Positions 35,702 to 49,344 of a stretch of 64,000 bases of DNA are shown one piece after another. Position 1 is the stretch's first letter, and each line of letters starts with the position of its first letter. The stretch spans positions 2,418,001 through 2,482,000 of the forward strand of contig JACONQ010000001.1 in NCBI GenBank assembly GCA_014281115.1. The letters are read 5' to 3'. This stretch comes from Laburnicola sp. R22_1. Its lineage: Eukaryota; Ascomycota; Dothideomycetes; Pleosporales; Didymosphaeriaceae. Position numbers and translations under genes: made by a program. A model generated the notes under the pieces. It did no database searches. It saw only the letters and a list, made by a program, of their open reading frames with translations, and had not been told where the DNA came from.

Positions 35702-37915
35702 ACATATTCTATTAGTAGCCCGGACAGATCAGTCCGCCGGACAGTTTTTCTTGGCAACTTCGAGGTCCCTCATAACTCATTATAGAACACCACCAACGTT
35801 ACTTCATAGTGACTCATAATAACCTACTATAACTTACAATATACCAAGTTACTATTTAATCTACTTTTTACGTCGTGCAGCCTCTTTGCGCGGCTGCAGC
35901 AGCCGCGCAAAGCTAAGGAGTCTTTCTTAGCAGTACGAACTTACAACAAGACTCCCTATAATATACGATATATTATCTACCATACTATACGTAGGCAATA
36001 TATAGTATACTTATTATGATTCGCAGTGAAGCATACTATATCTTAAGTAGTACTTTATCTAATTTTCAGTCACTGAGTGCGTACTATTGCAAGATAAAGT
36101 TAAACCGTCATTTTTGGCCTTATAGTAACCTATAATAAAATCACTCTGATTTACTATCAACACTATCTAAAAATAAGCCGCTAAAGGTAACATCTGACTC
36201 CTCCTCTATCTCTTTATCTATCTGACAGGTCCTTGCGTTGTGCCCAGGCTCTCCGCACCTCCCACAGCGGCGTTGTGTTAAGGGACCTGCCTCTCCCTCA
36301 CCACTACCTCGCGCCCTTTTCGACAACTTCACCCTAATAGAAGGGCTTTCTACTCCCAAATCTGCTCCCTAAGCAAAGCCTAGCGTCCCACCTTTCTAAA
36401 TGCGCTTTCTTTTACGCGTTTTTCGCTTCGTTAGAACCTTAATTTGCTCCTTAAGTTCCTTAATGCGGGTCTCTTAAAGTACACCATGGTAGAGCATAAG
36501 TTCAGCACCTTTTATAAGCTGTGAGTAGCTCGATTTAGCATCGGGTGGAGACCGAATAAAAGAGTCGCGTACGAGCTTTGACTAGGATCTAAACTCAAGG
36601 GTATTGCTTAGGGTCCTGGCTTGCTATGGTGTATCCGGTGGGGTACCCTAAGGTGGAGTGTGAATACGCACATCAAGGCGATCTACTACTACTAACGCAT
36701 CTAAAGGAACAAGCCTAGAGGCCTTAAAGGCTTTCTTACAGTTTTCTAGTGTAAACATATTAAAAAACGTGTCGCGAAAGGCCAGTAGGAAGCCCTCTTT
36801 GTCGATATAAAAGACGCGTCGGCGCGCCAAGTCCCGCACACGCTGGGAGTACTTCAGCTTTAGTGGCGCGAAACAGACCACATCAAGCGGCTGGAGGATA
36901 TGAGATGAGTGCGCTGGCATACAGAGTGTTAGGATCTTCTGTTCTAGGCAATAATCCTTGAAATCCTGGGAGTAGTGGCTCTTATGGCCATCTAGAATAA
37001 GTAACCTCCATAACCCCACTATGCGCGGCCTTGTATACGCGTCAAAGTGCTTCAACCACGCGACTCCAAGCTCGTTATTAGTCCAGCCGGTCTCAGAGAC
37101 TGAGAGCTTCTAATCGCGGGGGATACTAGTCTCCTTATACCACGCTAAGATGTAGACTCGCCCTTTATAGATAATAAAGGGCGGGGTAGCATACCTAGCA
37201 GCGCAAATACTCTGAATTACTGTGACCCACTCGCGGTTGCCTGGCTAAACAAGCGTAGGTCGAGAACGTCTTTCTAAACTAGTTACAACCTTTATTAAGC
37301 CAATAATTCCTATCTAGAAGCCTGTCTTATCGAAGTTATAGATGTCTTTATCCTGCACTCTATACTTAGCTTTTGTGTCCTCTACTAGCTGAAACCACGC
37401 GTTTATAACCTCTAGATCTTCCTGTTGTATCCTCTGTTAGTCCTTCGCTCAATTAAAAGCCATTTTAAGCTTAGGTACGCGCTTTACAAAGCGCTAAGCC
37501 TAGCATTGTCCTACAGGGTCTCTGTGCTGCGCAGCTAGCAGTTTGTTGGCTATATCTTCTACCTCACCTAGCCAGGGTGCAAATCCTCGCGAATCTAGGT
37601 CGAGGATATACTGTATGAGCGTCTGCTCTTCGGTCGCGGTGAGCTTTGCCATGCCTGATCGTGTATCTGCTTGGGCGGTGATTCCGTTAATTCGATCGCT
37701 TAGTGTAGACTTTGGGATATTATATGCTGTAGTAGCGCGTCGCAGGCTTGAAATTTGCTTATTCTAATAGGCGTGAAGGGCAAGCTTAATTCTGCCTTCT
37801 TAATTAGATGATAACGCGTCGTGTTGTTGAGACATTATGATTTATAGTGAAGTGTTGTAGTCTTGGCAAAAACTGTCCGGCGGACTAATCTGTCCGGGCT
37901 ACTAATAGAATATGT
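35702..37915 (-). mobile_element. Pogo/Fot-type DNA transposon B, copy B2 (2214 bp)
   Basis: TIRs start acatattctattagtagcc and are flanked by TA at 35700-35701 and 37916-37917. Each TIR holds ccggacag twice. The transposase runs right to left. A strong 13 bp stem hairpin (35884-35912) lies downstream of the transposase. It is the better-preserved copy of the family. Confidence 0.9.
36144..37835 (-). pseudogene. Transposase pseudogene of element B2
   Basis: Start ATG at 37835 (MSQQHDALSS), broken by about a dozen TAG/TAA codons that mostly fit RIP. Readable blocks: EEQTLIQYILDLDSRGFAPW, DIYNFDKTGF, LLILDGHKSHYSQDFKDYC, SSHILQPLDVVCFAPLKLKY, ending in a complete CCHC zinc knuckle CGRCGEPGHNARTC (C-X2-C-X4-H-X4-C) and an acidic tail. 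All three catalytic Asp positions are still Asp. Non-functional because of the stops. Confidence 0.85.
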
Positions 37916-37917
37916 TA

Positions 37918-38640
37918 CTATTATTCTTTATAAACTAAACTAGCTACTAGTTTAACTAGTATATAAAAATAGCCTTATAAATAGTTAAGTATATCTATTT
38001 CTTACGCTAAATAAGTATTTTATAAATAATATAGAACTTTAGTATAGCTATGTTAGTAGTAATAATATTTTTTTATTTGTTTTTATTAGGCTATTCTTGC
38101 TAAGAGGGATATTAGCCGGACATAGTAATTATAGTAATAATATAAAACTATAGTATATACTCTTTAGTAATAGTAAGTACTTTTTAAAAATATTATTAAT
38201 TACTAAATAGATAGTAAGGTGTAAAGGAACAGTAGGAGATTTATTAAAGATAACCTTAATATAATAATAGAGTAATAGTGTATCTAGTATATATTACTCT
38301 TATTTTACTTATAAAAACATACCTATTAATATAGTAGGTTTATAATAATTAGAATAGTAGAGAAAGAGTAGCTTATAGTGTTACTACGCTAAAGTTTTAT
38401 CCTTTTTCTAAAGTTCTAACTATAGCCTCTTTATAAAAACTTTATATATAGAAGCTTTGTATTAAAACTACTAAGCTTACTTAGTAGTTTAAATACACAT
38501 TTTTATACTTATCTTCTTATACTTTTTTAATTACTACGTAGGGGGTTTGCTTTTTTAATATATTATTTAAGATAAAAGCCTTTACTACCCTACTCCTAGG
38601 TAGATAAATTAACGCCACATATATAAGAGTATAGAGTATT
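37918..38640 (+). repeat. Repeat J, copy 1, with an F unit at its 3' side
   Basis: About 38090-38400 is matched, inverted, by about 49585-49930. At the 3' side (about 38400-38620) an F unit ends ttaacgccacata. The F unit sits at the same place in both J copies, so it was there before duplication or is part of J. No open frame. Confidence 0.5.
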
Positions 38641-39368
38641 ATTATAATTACTATAATTATCTTTTAATACTTCTTTTAATTACTAAGTAAAGGGCTTTAC
38701 TTTTTCTATTATTTTATTTATAAAAGCCTTTATTATTCTATAATAGTTATTAATAATTATGTTATTTAATATATATTTATAATTACTTTTTAATATCTTT
38801 TTAATTTAACTACTATTACTAATACTACTATATAGAAAGTTAATAATAAAATTATTATTATTATATATATATTTTGTTACTACTACTGTGTGCTAGATAC
38901 TAGATTTTAGTGCCTTTTATTTTACTCCTCTCTATGTATAGTGGGGACTTAACCTTAGTTAGAATCTTCACATAATAAAGATCTTTAATACTCTTTTTAA
39001 TTACTAAGTAGAGGGCTTTGCTTTTTTAATATATTATTTAAGATAAAAGCCTTTATTATCCTACCCCTAGATAGATAAATTAACGCCACACATAGGCTAG
39101 TAAATAGGTTTAGGGTACCCAGCTTAGGTATAAGGTTAAGTTAGAGTCGCATAGACGCTAGGTATAGATTAGATTAGAGTTATATAGACCCTAGGTATAG
39201 GTTAGATTAGATTGTATAGATTCTAGATATAGGTTAGGTTAGATTATATAGACTTCTCGGTATAGGTTAGGTTAAAGTATCTATTAGGGTTGCGTAACTT
39301 ATATTATATAAAATTAATAGTAATAAAATTAGTAACTTTAGTTACTTTTTAAAGGTATATAAGAAAAG
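38641..39368. repeat. Patchwork of F and E fragments and a minisatellite
   Basis: A 5'-truncated F piece near 38655-38745; an E 3' piece about 38830-38987 (ends aaagatctttaata); an F piece directly joined to it (38988-39093, ends ttaacgccacac). 39121-39285 is a minisatellite of about 36 bp units (ctaggtataggttagattag type), four to five copies. No gene. Confidence 0.55.
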
Positions 39369-39594
39369 TATCTCCCCCAAAGTTCTAAGTGGCCTCTTAG
39401 TGAAGATTTTGCTTGTGGGAGCAGCCCCGCGCCAAGACTGCCAAGCTCGCTTAGTAGTTCGAGCGCGCTTTTTTTTGTCATTACCTTTTTCACGCTCTTT
39501 TTAATTACTAAGCAGGGGGCTCTGCTTTTTTTGTTATGTTATTTGAGATAAAAGCCTTTGTCGTGCTACCCCTAGGTAGTTAATTTAATGCTAC
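39369..39594 (+). mobile_element. Retroposon F, full-length copy F2 (226 bp)
   Basis: Flanked by an exact 10 bp duplication ataagaaaag (39359-39368 and 39595-39604). The least RIP-mutated copy: the 5' part is GC-rich (gtgggagcagccccgcgcc), followed by cttagtagttcgagcgcgc and an 8-T run that could be a pol III stop. Two internal palindromes: aagcagggggctctgctt and ctacccctaggtag. No ORF. Confidence 0.85.
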
Positions 39595-39604
39595 ATAAGA
39601 AAAG

Positions 39605-40178
39605 AAATCTAAGTAAAAGTAAAATTAATACTATTTTACTATTAATATATATATTTATCTTTTTTTATTACCTTTTTACGCCTTTTTTAATTACTAAGCA
39701 GGGGGCTCTGCTTTTTCTATTATGTTATTTAAGATAAAAGCCTTTATTATCCTACCCCTAGGTAGATATAATAACGCCACATATATATATTTATTATATC
39801 TTATTATTGCTAATATTATAGTAGCGCTAAGGCCTTAACTACTTTTATAGTGGCTGCCCCTAGTAGAAAGAAGTTAGTAGCTTGCTATCTAAAATCTTAG
39901 AACCTTATATAGTTTTAATAGTCTTCTTATTAGCTAGTAGCTTATATAAATTATTGCTCTTATCTAATAGCACTGTTTCCTCTAAATTATTCTTCTCTAT
40001 ATTAAAATCTAATAACTTTATAAATTACTTATTAGCTATTATAAACTTAACTATTATAAACTTTTAAATTATTTAAGTAGTAAGATTATGCCTTTAATCC
40101 CCTAATTATATTTCTACTAGTGTTAAAGACACGCTTAACACCTACCTATAAAATCTACACTACTAGAATATTTTTTAT
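39605..40178 (+). repeat. F 5'-truncated copy and unclassified AT-rich DNA
   Basis: A truncated F (about 39661-39778, ends aataacgccacat) lies between copies of atatatatatttat, although that duplication is simple sequence and less convincing. The remaining 39790-40160 is unclassified; the ORF at 39882-40067 is AT-biased with no family signs. Confidence 0.5.
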
Positions 40179-40294
40179 GTGTCTGTATTGTTAAATTATC
40201 TACCTAGGGGTAGAACGACAAAGGCTTTCATCTTAAATAACATAACAAAAAAAGCAGAGCCCCCTGCTTAGTAATTAAAAAAGAGCGTAAAAAG
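40179..40294 (-). mobile_element. Retroposon F, 5'-truncated copy F4 (116 bp)
   Basis: Inverted F 3' half between exact 15 bp duplications tagaatattttttat (40164-40178 and 40295-40309). Confidence 0.8.
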
Positions 40295-40480
40295 GTAGAA
40301 TATTTTTTATAACCTATATAAGTTAGGGATAAGATATTTAATAAACTTTTTACTACGCTAGTATATTAAACCTATTACTCTTTTTAACAATAGAAGTACT
40401 TTGGTATATTTCTTATTTTATTTAAGTTAGGCCAAAGTTATAATTAATATCTAGCGTAGCTAAACTTTAGCTAAAGGTAA

Positions 40481-41435
40481 TGTGAAAAGTGGATAAATAG
40501 ATAAGAAGGTGATCGAGTTGGTATTGTTAAACTAGTTGATTTTTTTAATAAACTGGCTACCTAGCAATCTATATACAAAATAATTTAGACTAACGAACAC
40601 TTAGTTTTGTATAGTTTAATTATGCCTTTAACTTTTATGCGTGCTAGTGTTTTAAACTAATGTTTGAACTAGTGTTTTATATGCAATAGTGTTTTATATG
40701 CGAGCTATTGTTTTATATGCAGACTAGTATTTTATGTGCAAGCTATTATATGCAAACTAGTGTTTTATATGCAAACTAGTGTTTTATATGCAAACTAGTA
40801 TTTTATATACAAACTAGTGTTTTATATGCAAACTAGTGTTTTATATACGAGCTATTGCAAACTTTGTTTTACTATTGCTTAGTTGTGACGTTAACAATAA
40901 ACGCCTTATTTTAGCATAATTTATTACTCCTTAGTTTATTATACGCTAATGTATTTTATATTATAAAACAAGTCTTTTATATGTTATATTTTGTTTTTTA
41001 GTAATAAGTAATTTAATACATATAATATTGCCTTGTTTAGTATATTCTTTTTAGCAATTGCTCAAAATTGTTAAAGCGCTTGATTGCGACAAGTTTGTCA
41101 AAAGTTATTGATTTTGAAAAATTAATTACGAGCTTATTTATATTACGATAGCGTATTTTATAATATTTATTAGGTTAGTTTTATATTATATTTTGGTTTT
41201 AATTTTAAGTAAATTAATACATATAATATTGGATTTCTTACAATTATCTTTTAGTAAACTTTTTGTGCGTTACTTAAAGTTAACTTTGGCTTTAATTGCA
41301 ACTTATTGTCGGAACGACTATTTTAGTTTATTTTTAGGTAGCTTATAGTTATTTATCTATTTATCTTTTATTATAACAGCGAAATTCTAACATGTGATTT
41401 TATTATTTATTTTGCTTACTAATATAGTTTTAACA
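40481..41435 (-). mobile_element. Copia family C solo LTR, copy C1 (955 bp)
   Basis: On the minus strand it starts tgttaaaactatattag and ends cacttttcaca (TG...CA). Exact 5 bp duplication ggtaa at 40476-40480 and 41436-41440, so a complete solo LTR. Contains a tract of about 18 bp iterons (caaactagtgttttatat) at about 40655-40860, probably in U3. Confidence 0.9.
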
Positions 41436-41440
41436 GGTAA

Positions 41441-42555
41441 AAAGGCTACTAGACTATAAACTAGATAGCAAAGAAGGCTTTTAAAACTATTTACTGCCTT
41501 ATAACTATCTTAGGTTAGTATTTAAGACTAGAGTAGAGTCCCTAGCTATTAGGCCATTATAGTAATTAAAATACTTTAGGAACTATTAGTAGTATATATA
41601 CTTATTCTAGATCTTTTATATCTTATTCTATGCAACTATTAGTATATAACTATAATAAATAGCTATAATTATAATACCTTATACAGTCTTAACTAAGACC
41701 CACAGACCCTTTATAGTCAAATCACATAATTAAGGAACTTTTTAATTTTAGAAATAACACGGTTATAGGTAATTACTACCTATAGCTAGTTTAATAGCTT
41801 TTAAACATTGTTTAACTACTTAGTACTTTCCTTATTACACTTTCTTAGCTTCTAAAGAAACTTATTATTATTTATAGTATTAAGTAGTCTTATTAGGTTC
41901 CTCCTCTACTATATAATATATTCTAAGTTTGCCTTAGTCTATTAAGTAGTCCCTGCGCGCATTATTAATATGTACACAACCTAAGCTAGCAAATAGCGGC
42001 ACAGACTATATATATGCATTGCGTAGCAATCTAGTATAAGTAACTTAACTAGAAGCTTATTGCTATTAGCTATCTTAAGCTTTAGCTTCTTTTTAGCAAT
42101 AATTATAAGCTTATTAATTAAGTTTTAAGGATGCAAGAAAGGGTCTATAGTAGATTAGGCATACTTAAGGTTAAACTTTACTTTATAGTATAGTTATATC
42201 TTTATCTTATTTAATTTAGCTATAATTATTAGTTGCGGTGGTGTATAAGATAGTAGTAGGATTAGGCTCTCTTTATATAGGTAATAAGCACTCTAACCTT
42301 ATTACTGCCTATATAGGTAAGATAAGTTACTACTTAATAATAGTTCTAAACTATAGTTAAGTTAACCCTGCCTATATATATAATAGTCTTATAGGGTGCC
42401 ACATAATAAGCGCATTATTAACTTAGTTATATATATTTATATAGTATCTATCTTATAGAACTAGTACACAGAAAAATAGGCTATAGCTAGATTTTCTTTT
42501 TTACTATAGTATAGTTGCGGAATATAGCTTTATTTATAAAAAAATACCTTATACA
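41441..42555. other. Unclassified AT-rich DNA
   Basis: About 1.1 kb with stops in all frames. No match to the other families in the window that I can see and no gene. Confidence 0.4.
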
Positions 42556-42569
42556 CTATAAGCTTTTAT

Positions 42570-43578
42570 TAAAGATTTTTATTATGTGAAGACTCTAACT
42601 AAGATCGAGTCCGCACTATACATAGAGAGGAGTAAATTAGAAGGCACTATAATCTAGTACCTAGCACATAGTAGTAGTAATAAAATATACACAAAATAAT
42701 AATAATTTTGTTATTAGTGTTCTACACAATAGTATTATTAATAGTAGTTAATAGATACTTTACTATCTAGTATAACTAAGTTATATATTATTTCTTAACT
42801 AGTAGACTATTAGAGAGCTATAGTAGAGCTATACAGAGTTATAACTATAGTTTACTATACGTATATTATATGTCTGCCTCTTATATATTTATAATATTTA
42901 AAAATTCTTCCCCTTTAGCACACACAACACTAAGTCTTTTAAATCTAACTCTTTAATATATAGAGCAAGCTAGCTTTTTAGCGTCCTAAGATTAAGTTGT
43001 CTAATACCTATAGTTAGATAGCTGCTAGAGAATTTAAAACTAGTATAGACAACTAGCTAGGCAATATTAGCTAATCTAGCCTACCTGCTATAAGATATAA
43101 TTAAGGCAGGCCTACTAAAGGATTAGATTAATTACACTATTCTAGAGGTTATAACTAATAATCTATTTAGGCTATATACTATCTTTACGCAACTCTAAAT
43201 TCTTAAGTATAAGGCTATCCTTATATAGAGGCCTAAGTAATAATATAGTAATATTTATATAATAATAATAGCTCATTACTATTATATTATTAGTAAGACT
43301 AGAAAATAGACTAAGATATAGTAGTAGGTAACTATTAAAAGAGAAGAGAATATTTCTTATATATTACTAGAGCGCGCGCGCATAGCTATAGCAGAAGAAA
43401 CTCCTAGTAGTAGTTAAGATTTTGTAGGCGCATAAGAATAATAAGAGTAAGGGTAAGCGGTAGTAAAAGGAGTATAGAGGAGATAGGCAGTGGCAAAGTT
43501 CTAGGGGGCAGTATATAGCTTGCTAGTTGCGAGGAGAAATCTACTATAAAAGAGTAACAAAATAGTTAGGTTAGTTAC

Positions 43579-43615
<37 letters not shown>

Positions 43616-43718
43616 GTAAAAAATATTATTAAAGAAATTATTAATTATGTAACATAGTGGTTAGTTAAACAGCCAGCCTAGAATTATATAATATTACAAA
43701 TTAACCCTAGAGAAAAAG
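42570..43718 (-). mobile_element. Retroposon E, near full-length copy E1 (1149 bp)
   Basis: Exact 14 bp duplication ctataagcttttat at 42556-42569 and 43719-43732. Minus-strand order: 5' end ttttctctagggttaat, AAT-rich tract ((TTA)n on the plus strand at 43577-43614), a middle region, and the fixed 3' end (gtctaac-type block, then aaatcttta). No open frame; the middle region once may have coded but I do not recognise it. Confidence 0.8.
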
Positions 43719-43732
43719 CTATAAGCTTTTAT

Positions 43733-43933
43733 AAAGAATCTAATATTATTATATAGTTAAATAAGAAACTCTTTCTTCTATCCATTCTTAAGTAATACTT
43801 GCGCAACTTCTCTTATTCTATTTTAGCTGCAGTCTATATAGGTTTTAACTATCTAATATTATTTAACTCTTTAATAAGCTTATTTTTTATTTAATCTAGA
43901 AAACTAAAGAGCTAGTTATATATAAGCTAGATA
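43733..43933. other. Unclassified AT-rich DNA between E1 and H2
   Basis: About 200 bp of flank ending in the 11 bp duplication of H2. No feature. Confidence 0.4.
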
Positions 43934-44089
43934 GTCGCATTGTTTATTTAGTGTTAATTACTCTTTTTAATCCCCCCTTTTTTTAAGCCTACGTAGGTTA
44001 GGATAGAAAGGCCGCTCTAGTCTAGCGCCTAAAAATATAGTCTACTCCTAGTCTCTACTAATATAATAATAGTTTATAAGGACAGTTTA

Positions 44090-46486
44090 TTTCTTCCCTA
44101 GAGTTAATCTATAATATTATATAATCCCAGGCTAGCTATTTAACTAATCACTATATTATGTAATTAATAATTTCTTTAATAATATTTTTCGCTATAATAA
44201 TAATAATATAATCCCGAGCCGACTGTTTAACCAACCACCGTGTTACGTAATTAATAATTTCTTTAATATTATTTTTCGTAGTAACAATAACAATAACAAT
44301 CACAATAGTAACTAACCTAACTATTTTATTACTCTCCTATAGTAGATCTCCTCTTACAACTAGCGAGCTATATACCGCCCTCCTGGAATCTTACTACTGC
44401 CGCCTATTTCCTCTATACTCCTACTACCACTACTACCCTTACTCTTTATTATCCTTGTGCGCCCGCACAATCTTAACTACTACTAGAAGCTTCTTCTACT
44501 ATAGCTACGCGCGCGCGCTCTGGCAATATATAAGAAATATTTACTTCTCCTCTAATAGACGCCCACTACTATATCTTAGCCTATTTTTTAGTCTTGCCAG
44601 CAATATAATAGTAAAGTGCTATTATTTTCTTATAAAGATTACTATATCTCTTCTTAGATCTTTATATAAAAGAATAACCTAGCACTTAAGAATTTAAAGT
44701 TGCGTAAAGATTATATATAGCCTAAATAGATTATTAGATATAACCTTTAGAATAGTGTAATTGTAATTAATTTAGTTCTCTAGTAGCCCTGTCTCTTAAA
44801 CCTTATCTTGTAGTAGGTAGGCTAGATAGCTAATATTGCCTAACTAGTTGTCTATACTAGTTTTAAATTCTTTGGCAGCTATCTAACCGCGGATATTAGA
44901 CAACGCAATCTTAGAACACTAGAAAGGTGTTATATTGCCACATATAATAAAGAGGTATTTAGATTTAAAAGACTTAGTATTGTATAAGTTAAAGGTAAAG
45001 ATTTAGTGTACTAGGCGTCGCTAACATTATAAGAGTAGGCAGACTTTATACGCTATGTGTATAGCAAACTATAGTTACACTACTGCTAGGTTATAAGCGT
45101 AATAACTAAACTATAGTTAAGCGTCCTATTACCCACACTACTCCCGCAGTTGCGACTTCGCGTAGGTCCACTGCAGCTCTCTAATAGTCCACTAGTTAAG
45201 AGATAATATATAACTTAGTTATGCCAAATAGTAGACGATCTATTAACCGTTATTAATAATGCCGCTGTGTAAAACATTAATAATAAAATTATTATTATTT
45301 TGTATATATTTTGTTACTACTACTATATGCTAGGTACTAGGTTTTAGTGCCTTTTATTTTACTCCTCTCTATGTATAGTGCGGATTCGACCTTAATTAGA
45401 ATCTTAACACGACGAAGATCTTTAATAATAATAATAATAACAATTATAATAGTAACTAACCTAACTATTTTATTACTTTCTTATAGTAGATCTCCTCTTA
45501 TAACTAGTAAATAGACTATATACTACCCTCTAGAACCTCGCCGCCGCCTATCTCTATGCTCCTCTTACCACTGCTTACACTTACTCTTATTACGCTACTA
45601 CTCTTACTTTTTATTATTCTTATACGCCCGCAAGATCTTAACTACTATTAGAAGCTTCTTCTACTATAGCTATATGCGCGTACTCTAGCAACGTATAAAA
45701 AACACTCTTTTTCTCTCTAATAGTTGCCTACTACTATATCTTAGTCTATCCTCTAGTCTTGCTAATAACGCAATAGTAAAGAGCTATTATTATTATATAA
45801 ATATTGCTATATTATTACTTAGGCCTCTATATAAAAGAATAGTCTTACACTTAAGAATCTAGAGTTATATAAAGATAGTATATAGCCTAAATAGATTATT
45901 AGTTATAACCTCTAGAATAGTATAATTAATTTAGTTCTTTAGTAGGCCTGCCTTAACTATATCTTATAGTAGGTAGGCTAGATAGCTAACGTTGCCTAGC
46001 TAGTTGTCTATGCTAGTTTTAAATTCTCTAGCAGCTGTCTAACTATAGGTATTAGATAACTTAATCTTAGGACGCTAGAAAGCTAGCTTACTATATATAT
46101 TAAAGAGTTAGATTTAAAAGACTTAGTGTTGTATATATTAAAGGAAAAGAATTTTTAAGTATTATAGATATTATAAGCGGCAAACTTATATAATATGTAT
46201 ATAGTAAACTATAGTTATAACTCTACGCTCTACTATAGCTCTCTAATAGTCTACTAGTTAAGAGATAATATATAACTTAATTATGCCAAATAGTAGACTA
46301 TTTATTAACTACTATTAATAATACTATTGTGTAGAACATTAATAATAAAATTATTATTATTTTGTGTATATTTTATTACTACTACTATGTGCTAGGTACT
46401 AGGTTATAGTGCCTTCTATTTTACTCCTCTCTATGTATAGTGTAGACTTAACCTTGGTTAGAATCTTCACATAATAAAGATTTTTA
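44090..46486 (+). mobile_element. Retroposon E copy E3 carrying a nested copy E2
   Basis: Flanked by ataaggacagttta (44076-44089) and ataaggatagttta (46487-46500), 14 bp with one C/T change. E3 is 44090-44211 plus 45428-46486. E2 (about 44212-45427, starting taatcccgagccgactgt and ending agatctttaata) sits in the AAT tract of E3. The ORF at 44455-44682 is within E2; no protein family recognised. E2 keeps several GC-richer stretches (cccgcagttgcgacttcgcg), so it is less mutated. Confidence 0.7.
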
Positions 46487-46514
46487 ATAAGGATAGTTTA
46501 TAAACTATACACTT

Positions 46515-47444
<930 letters not shown>

Positions 47445-48497
47445 TAAACTATACACTTGCCTAATATTTATAAGCGCTCTAATACTTATTAAAAGTTACT
47501 TAAAGCGTGTATAGAAAACTAACTCTTACTTTATTAGTATTATTAGTGGTAATTACACTATATTTACGCGTTGCTACGTAGCACACTTATATAACGCGCT
47601 TACTATCTAACGCTATAACTAAAAGGATTTAGCGTATTTATATAACACTCTGCTCCTCTAGTAACTTATTAATAAATACCTTTATCTTCTTTTTACTACT
47701 TTTAATTCTGCCCTTATTTATCTCCTTTCTAATATATAGTAACGTAAGGTATTATAGGTGTAATAGAAAGTTTTTATATTTATTACTATATCTATAGTTA
47801 CTAATCTATTACTAGTCTAACTAGTACACTAGGACTACCTTATATAGAGTAAGATATACCCTTTACTTTCTATTAATAATATCTTAGATAAAGTAGTATT
47901 CTAGTATAGATTTAGCAACTTTAAGTAGATAGATTATTAGAGTATACTTTTAGGCGGCGTTAATAGAAGCATTAGTATTAGGGCCTAGGAAGATAGTAGA
48001 AAATAAAATAATCTCAATAGTAGTAAAAGTCTCCTTACGGTTAACTTTAATAAAAAGATAATGTATTAGTTTATCTATAGTATATATAAGCTTCTACTTA
48101 GTATATATAAGCTTCTACTTAGTATATATTTTATAAGTAGCATAAACCTACTAATATAATAGCTATTACTTTTAGCAATTTATAAAGATAATAGTAGAGA
48201 GAGATAATAGTTATAGTGTTATACTAGTTATAGCGCTAGCACTATTTTATATCTTCTTTCCCTCTACTCTAAACTATAGTATAGTAATATAGCTTTATTA
48301 TATTTTATATATGGATTTTTTGCTTAAAGTGTGCGCGCTAAGCCTACTAAGCTTACTTAGCTTACTTATAACGCGCTAACCTCTTTTTATTAATACTTTA
48401 AAATGCTTTTCTATATATATAATAGTAGTACTCTATTATTATAATATTTTTATTAGAAACACCTTAGTCGTAAAAATAAAACCTTCTAAGCTAGATA

Positions 48498-48913
48498 TAT
48501 AGGACCTAGGGTTTCTAGTTTTTACTTAAGAAGTTTATAGTCTTCTTAAACTTTTAGAGTATAAAGGTAATTAACTTAAAATACAACTATTCTAGGACTA
48601 ATAGTTAAAGTTTCTTACTATCTTTAAAGTCTGCCTCTATAGTATTACTATAAGCAAAAGCGTTTAATCTTCTAGTTATCTTTATTATAATCTTTTTCTT
48701 ATATATTAATGTTTGCCTAAAGCTTTAATGCGCGCTTACATATATTATATATAAAGTCCTATCTTATTTAGACGTCTTAGATTATAGACAATTGCTTCTT
48801 TAGTAGTGTGTTACTTTGTATTGTAAGAAATCGCTTAAATTGCTATAGTAACTAGTTAATTATAATATAAATAATATAGAGCTACGCGCTAGTTTGTCTA
48901 TAATAACTTTCTA
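48498..48913. other. Unclassified AT-rich DNA
   Basis: No gene and no clear family membership. Confidence 0.4.
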
Positions 48914-49340
48914 TTAAAAATCTTTATTGTGTGGAGATTCTAACTAAGGTTAAGTCCGCACTATACATAGAGAGAAGTACAATAAAAGGTACTAAAATTT
49001 AGTATCTAGTACATAGTAGTAGTAATAAAATATATATAAAATAATAATAATTTTATTATTAACTTTCTATATAGTAGTATTAATAATAGTAGTTAATAAA
49101 TAGTTAGGCATAACTAAGTTATATATTATATCTTAACTAGTAGACTATTAGAGAGCTATAGTAGACTGCAAAGTCGTAACCATAGAAGTAGTGTAGATAA
49201 TAGGACGCTTAACTATAGTTTAGTTATTATACTTATAACCTAATAGTAGCGTAACTATAGTTTACTATACGCATAGTGTATAAGTCTTTTATAATATTAG
49301 TAATACCTAGTATACTAAATCTTTATTTTAATATATATAG
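48914..49340 (-). mobile_element. Retroposon E, 5'-truncated copy E7
   Basis: Minus-strand E (gattctaactaaggttaag at 48937) running to about 49340, where it abuts the F end of repeat J copy 2. I did not find a clean duplication. Confidence 0.55.
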
Positions 49341-49344
49341 CGTT

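Noticed and set aside
39882..40067. 61-codon hydrophobic ORF
   Set aside because: AT-rich codons give Leu/Ile/Ser by chance in repeat-flanking DNA; no start context or conserved motif.
44455..44682. 75-codon ORF as a host gene
   Set aside because: Lies inside retroposon E2, AT-biased, no conserved features.
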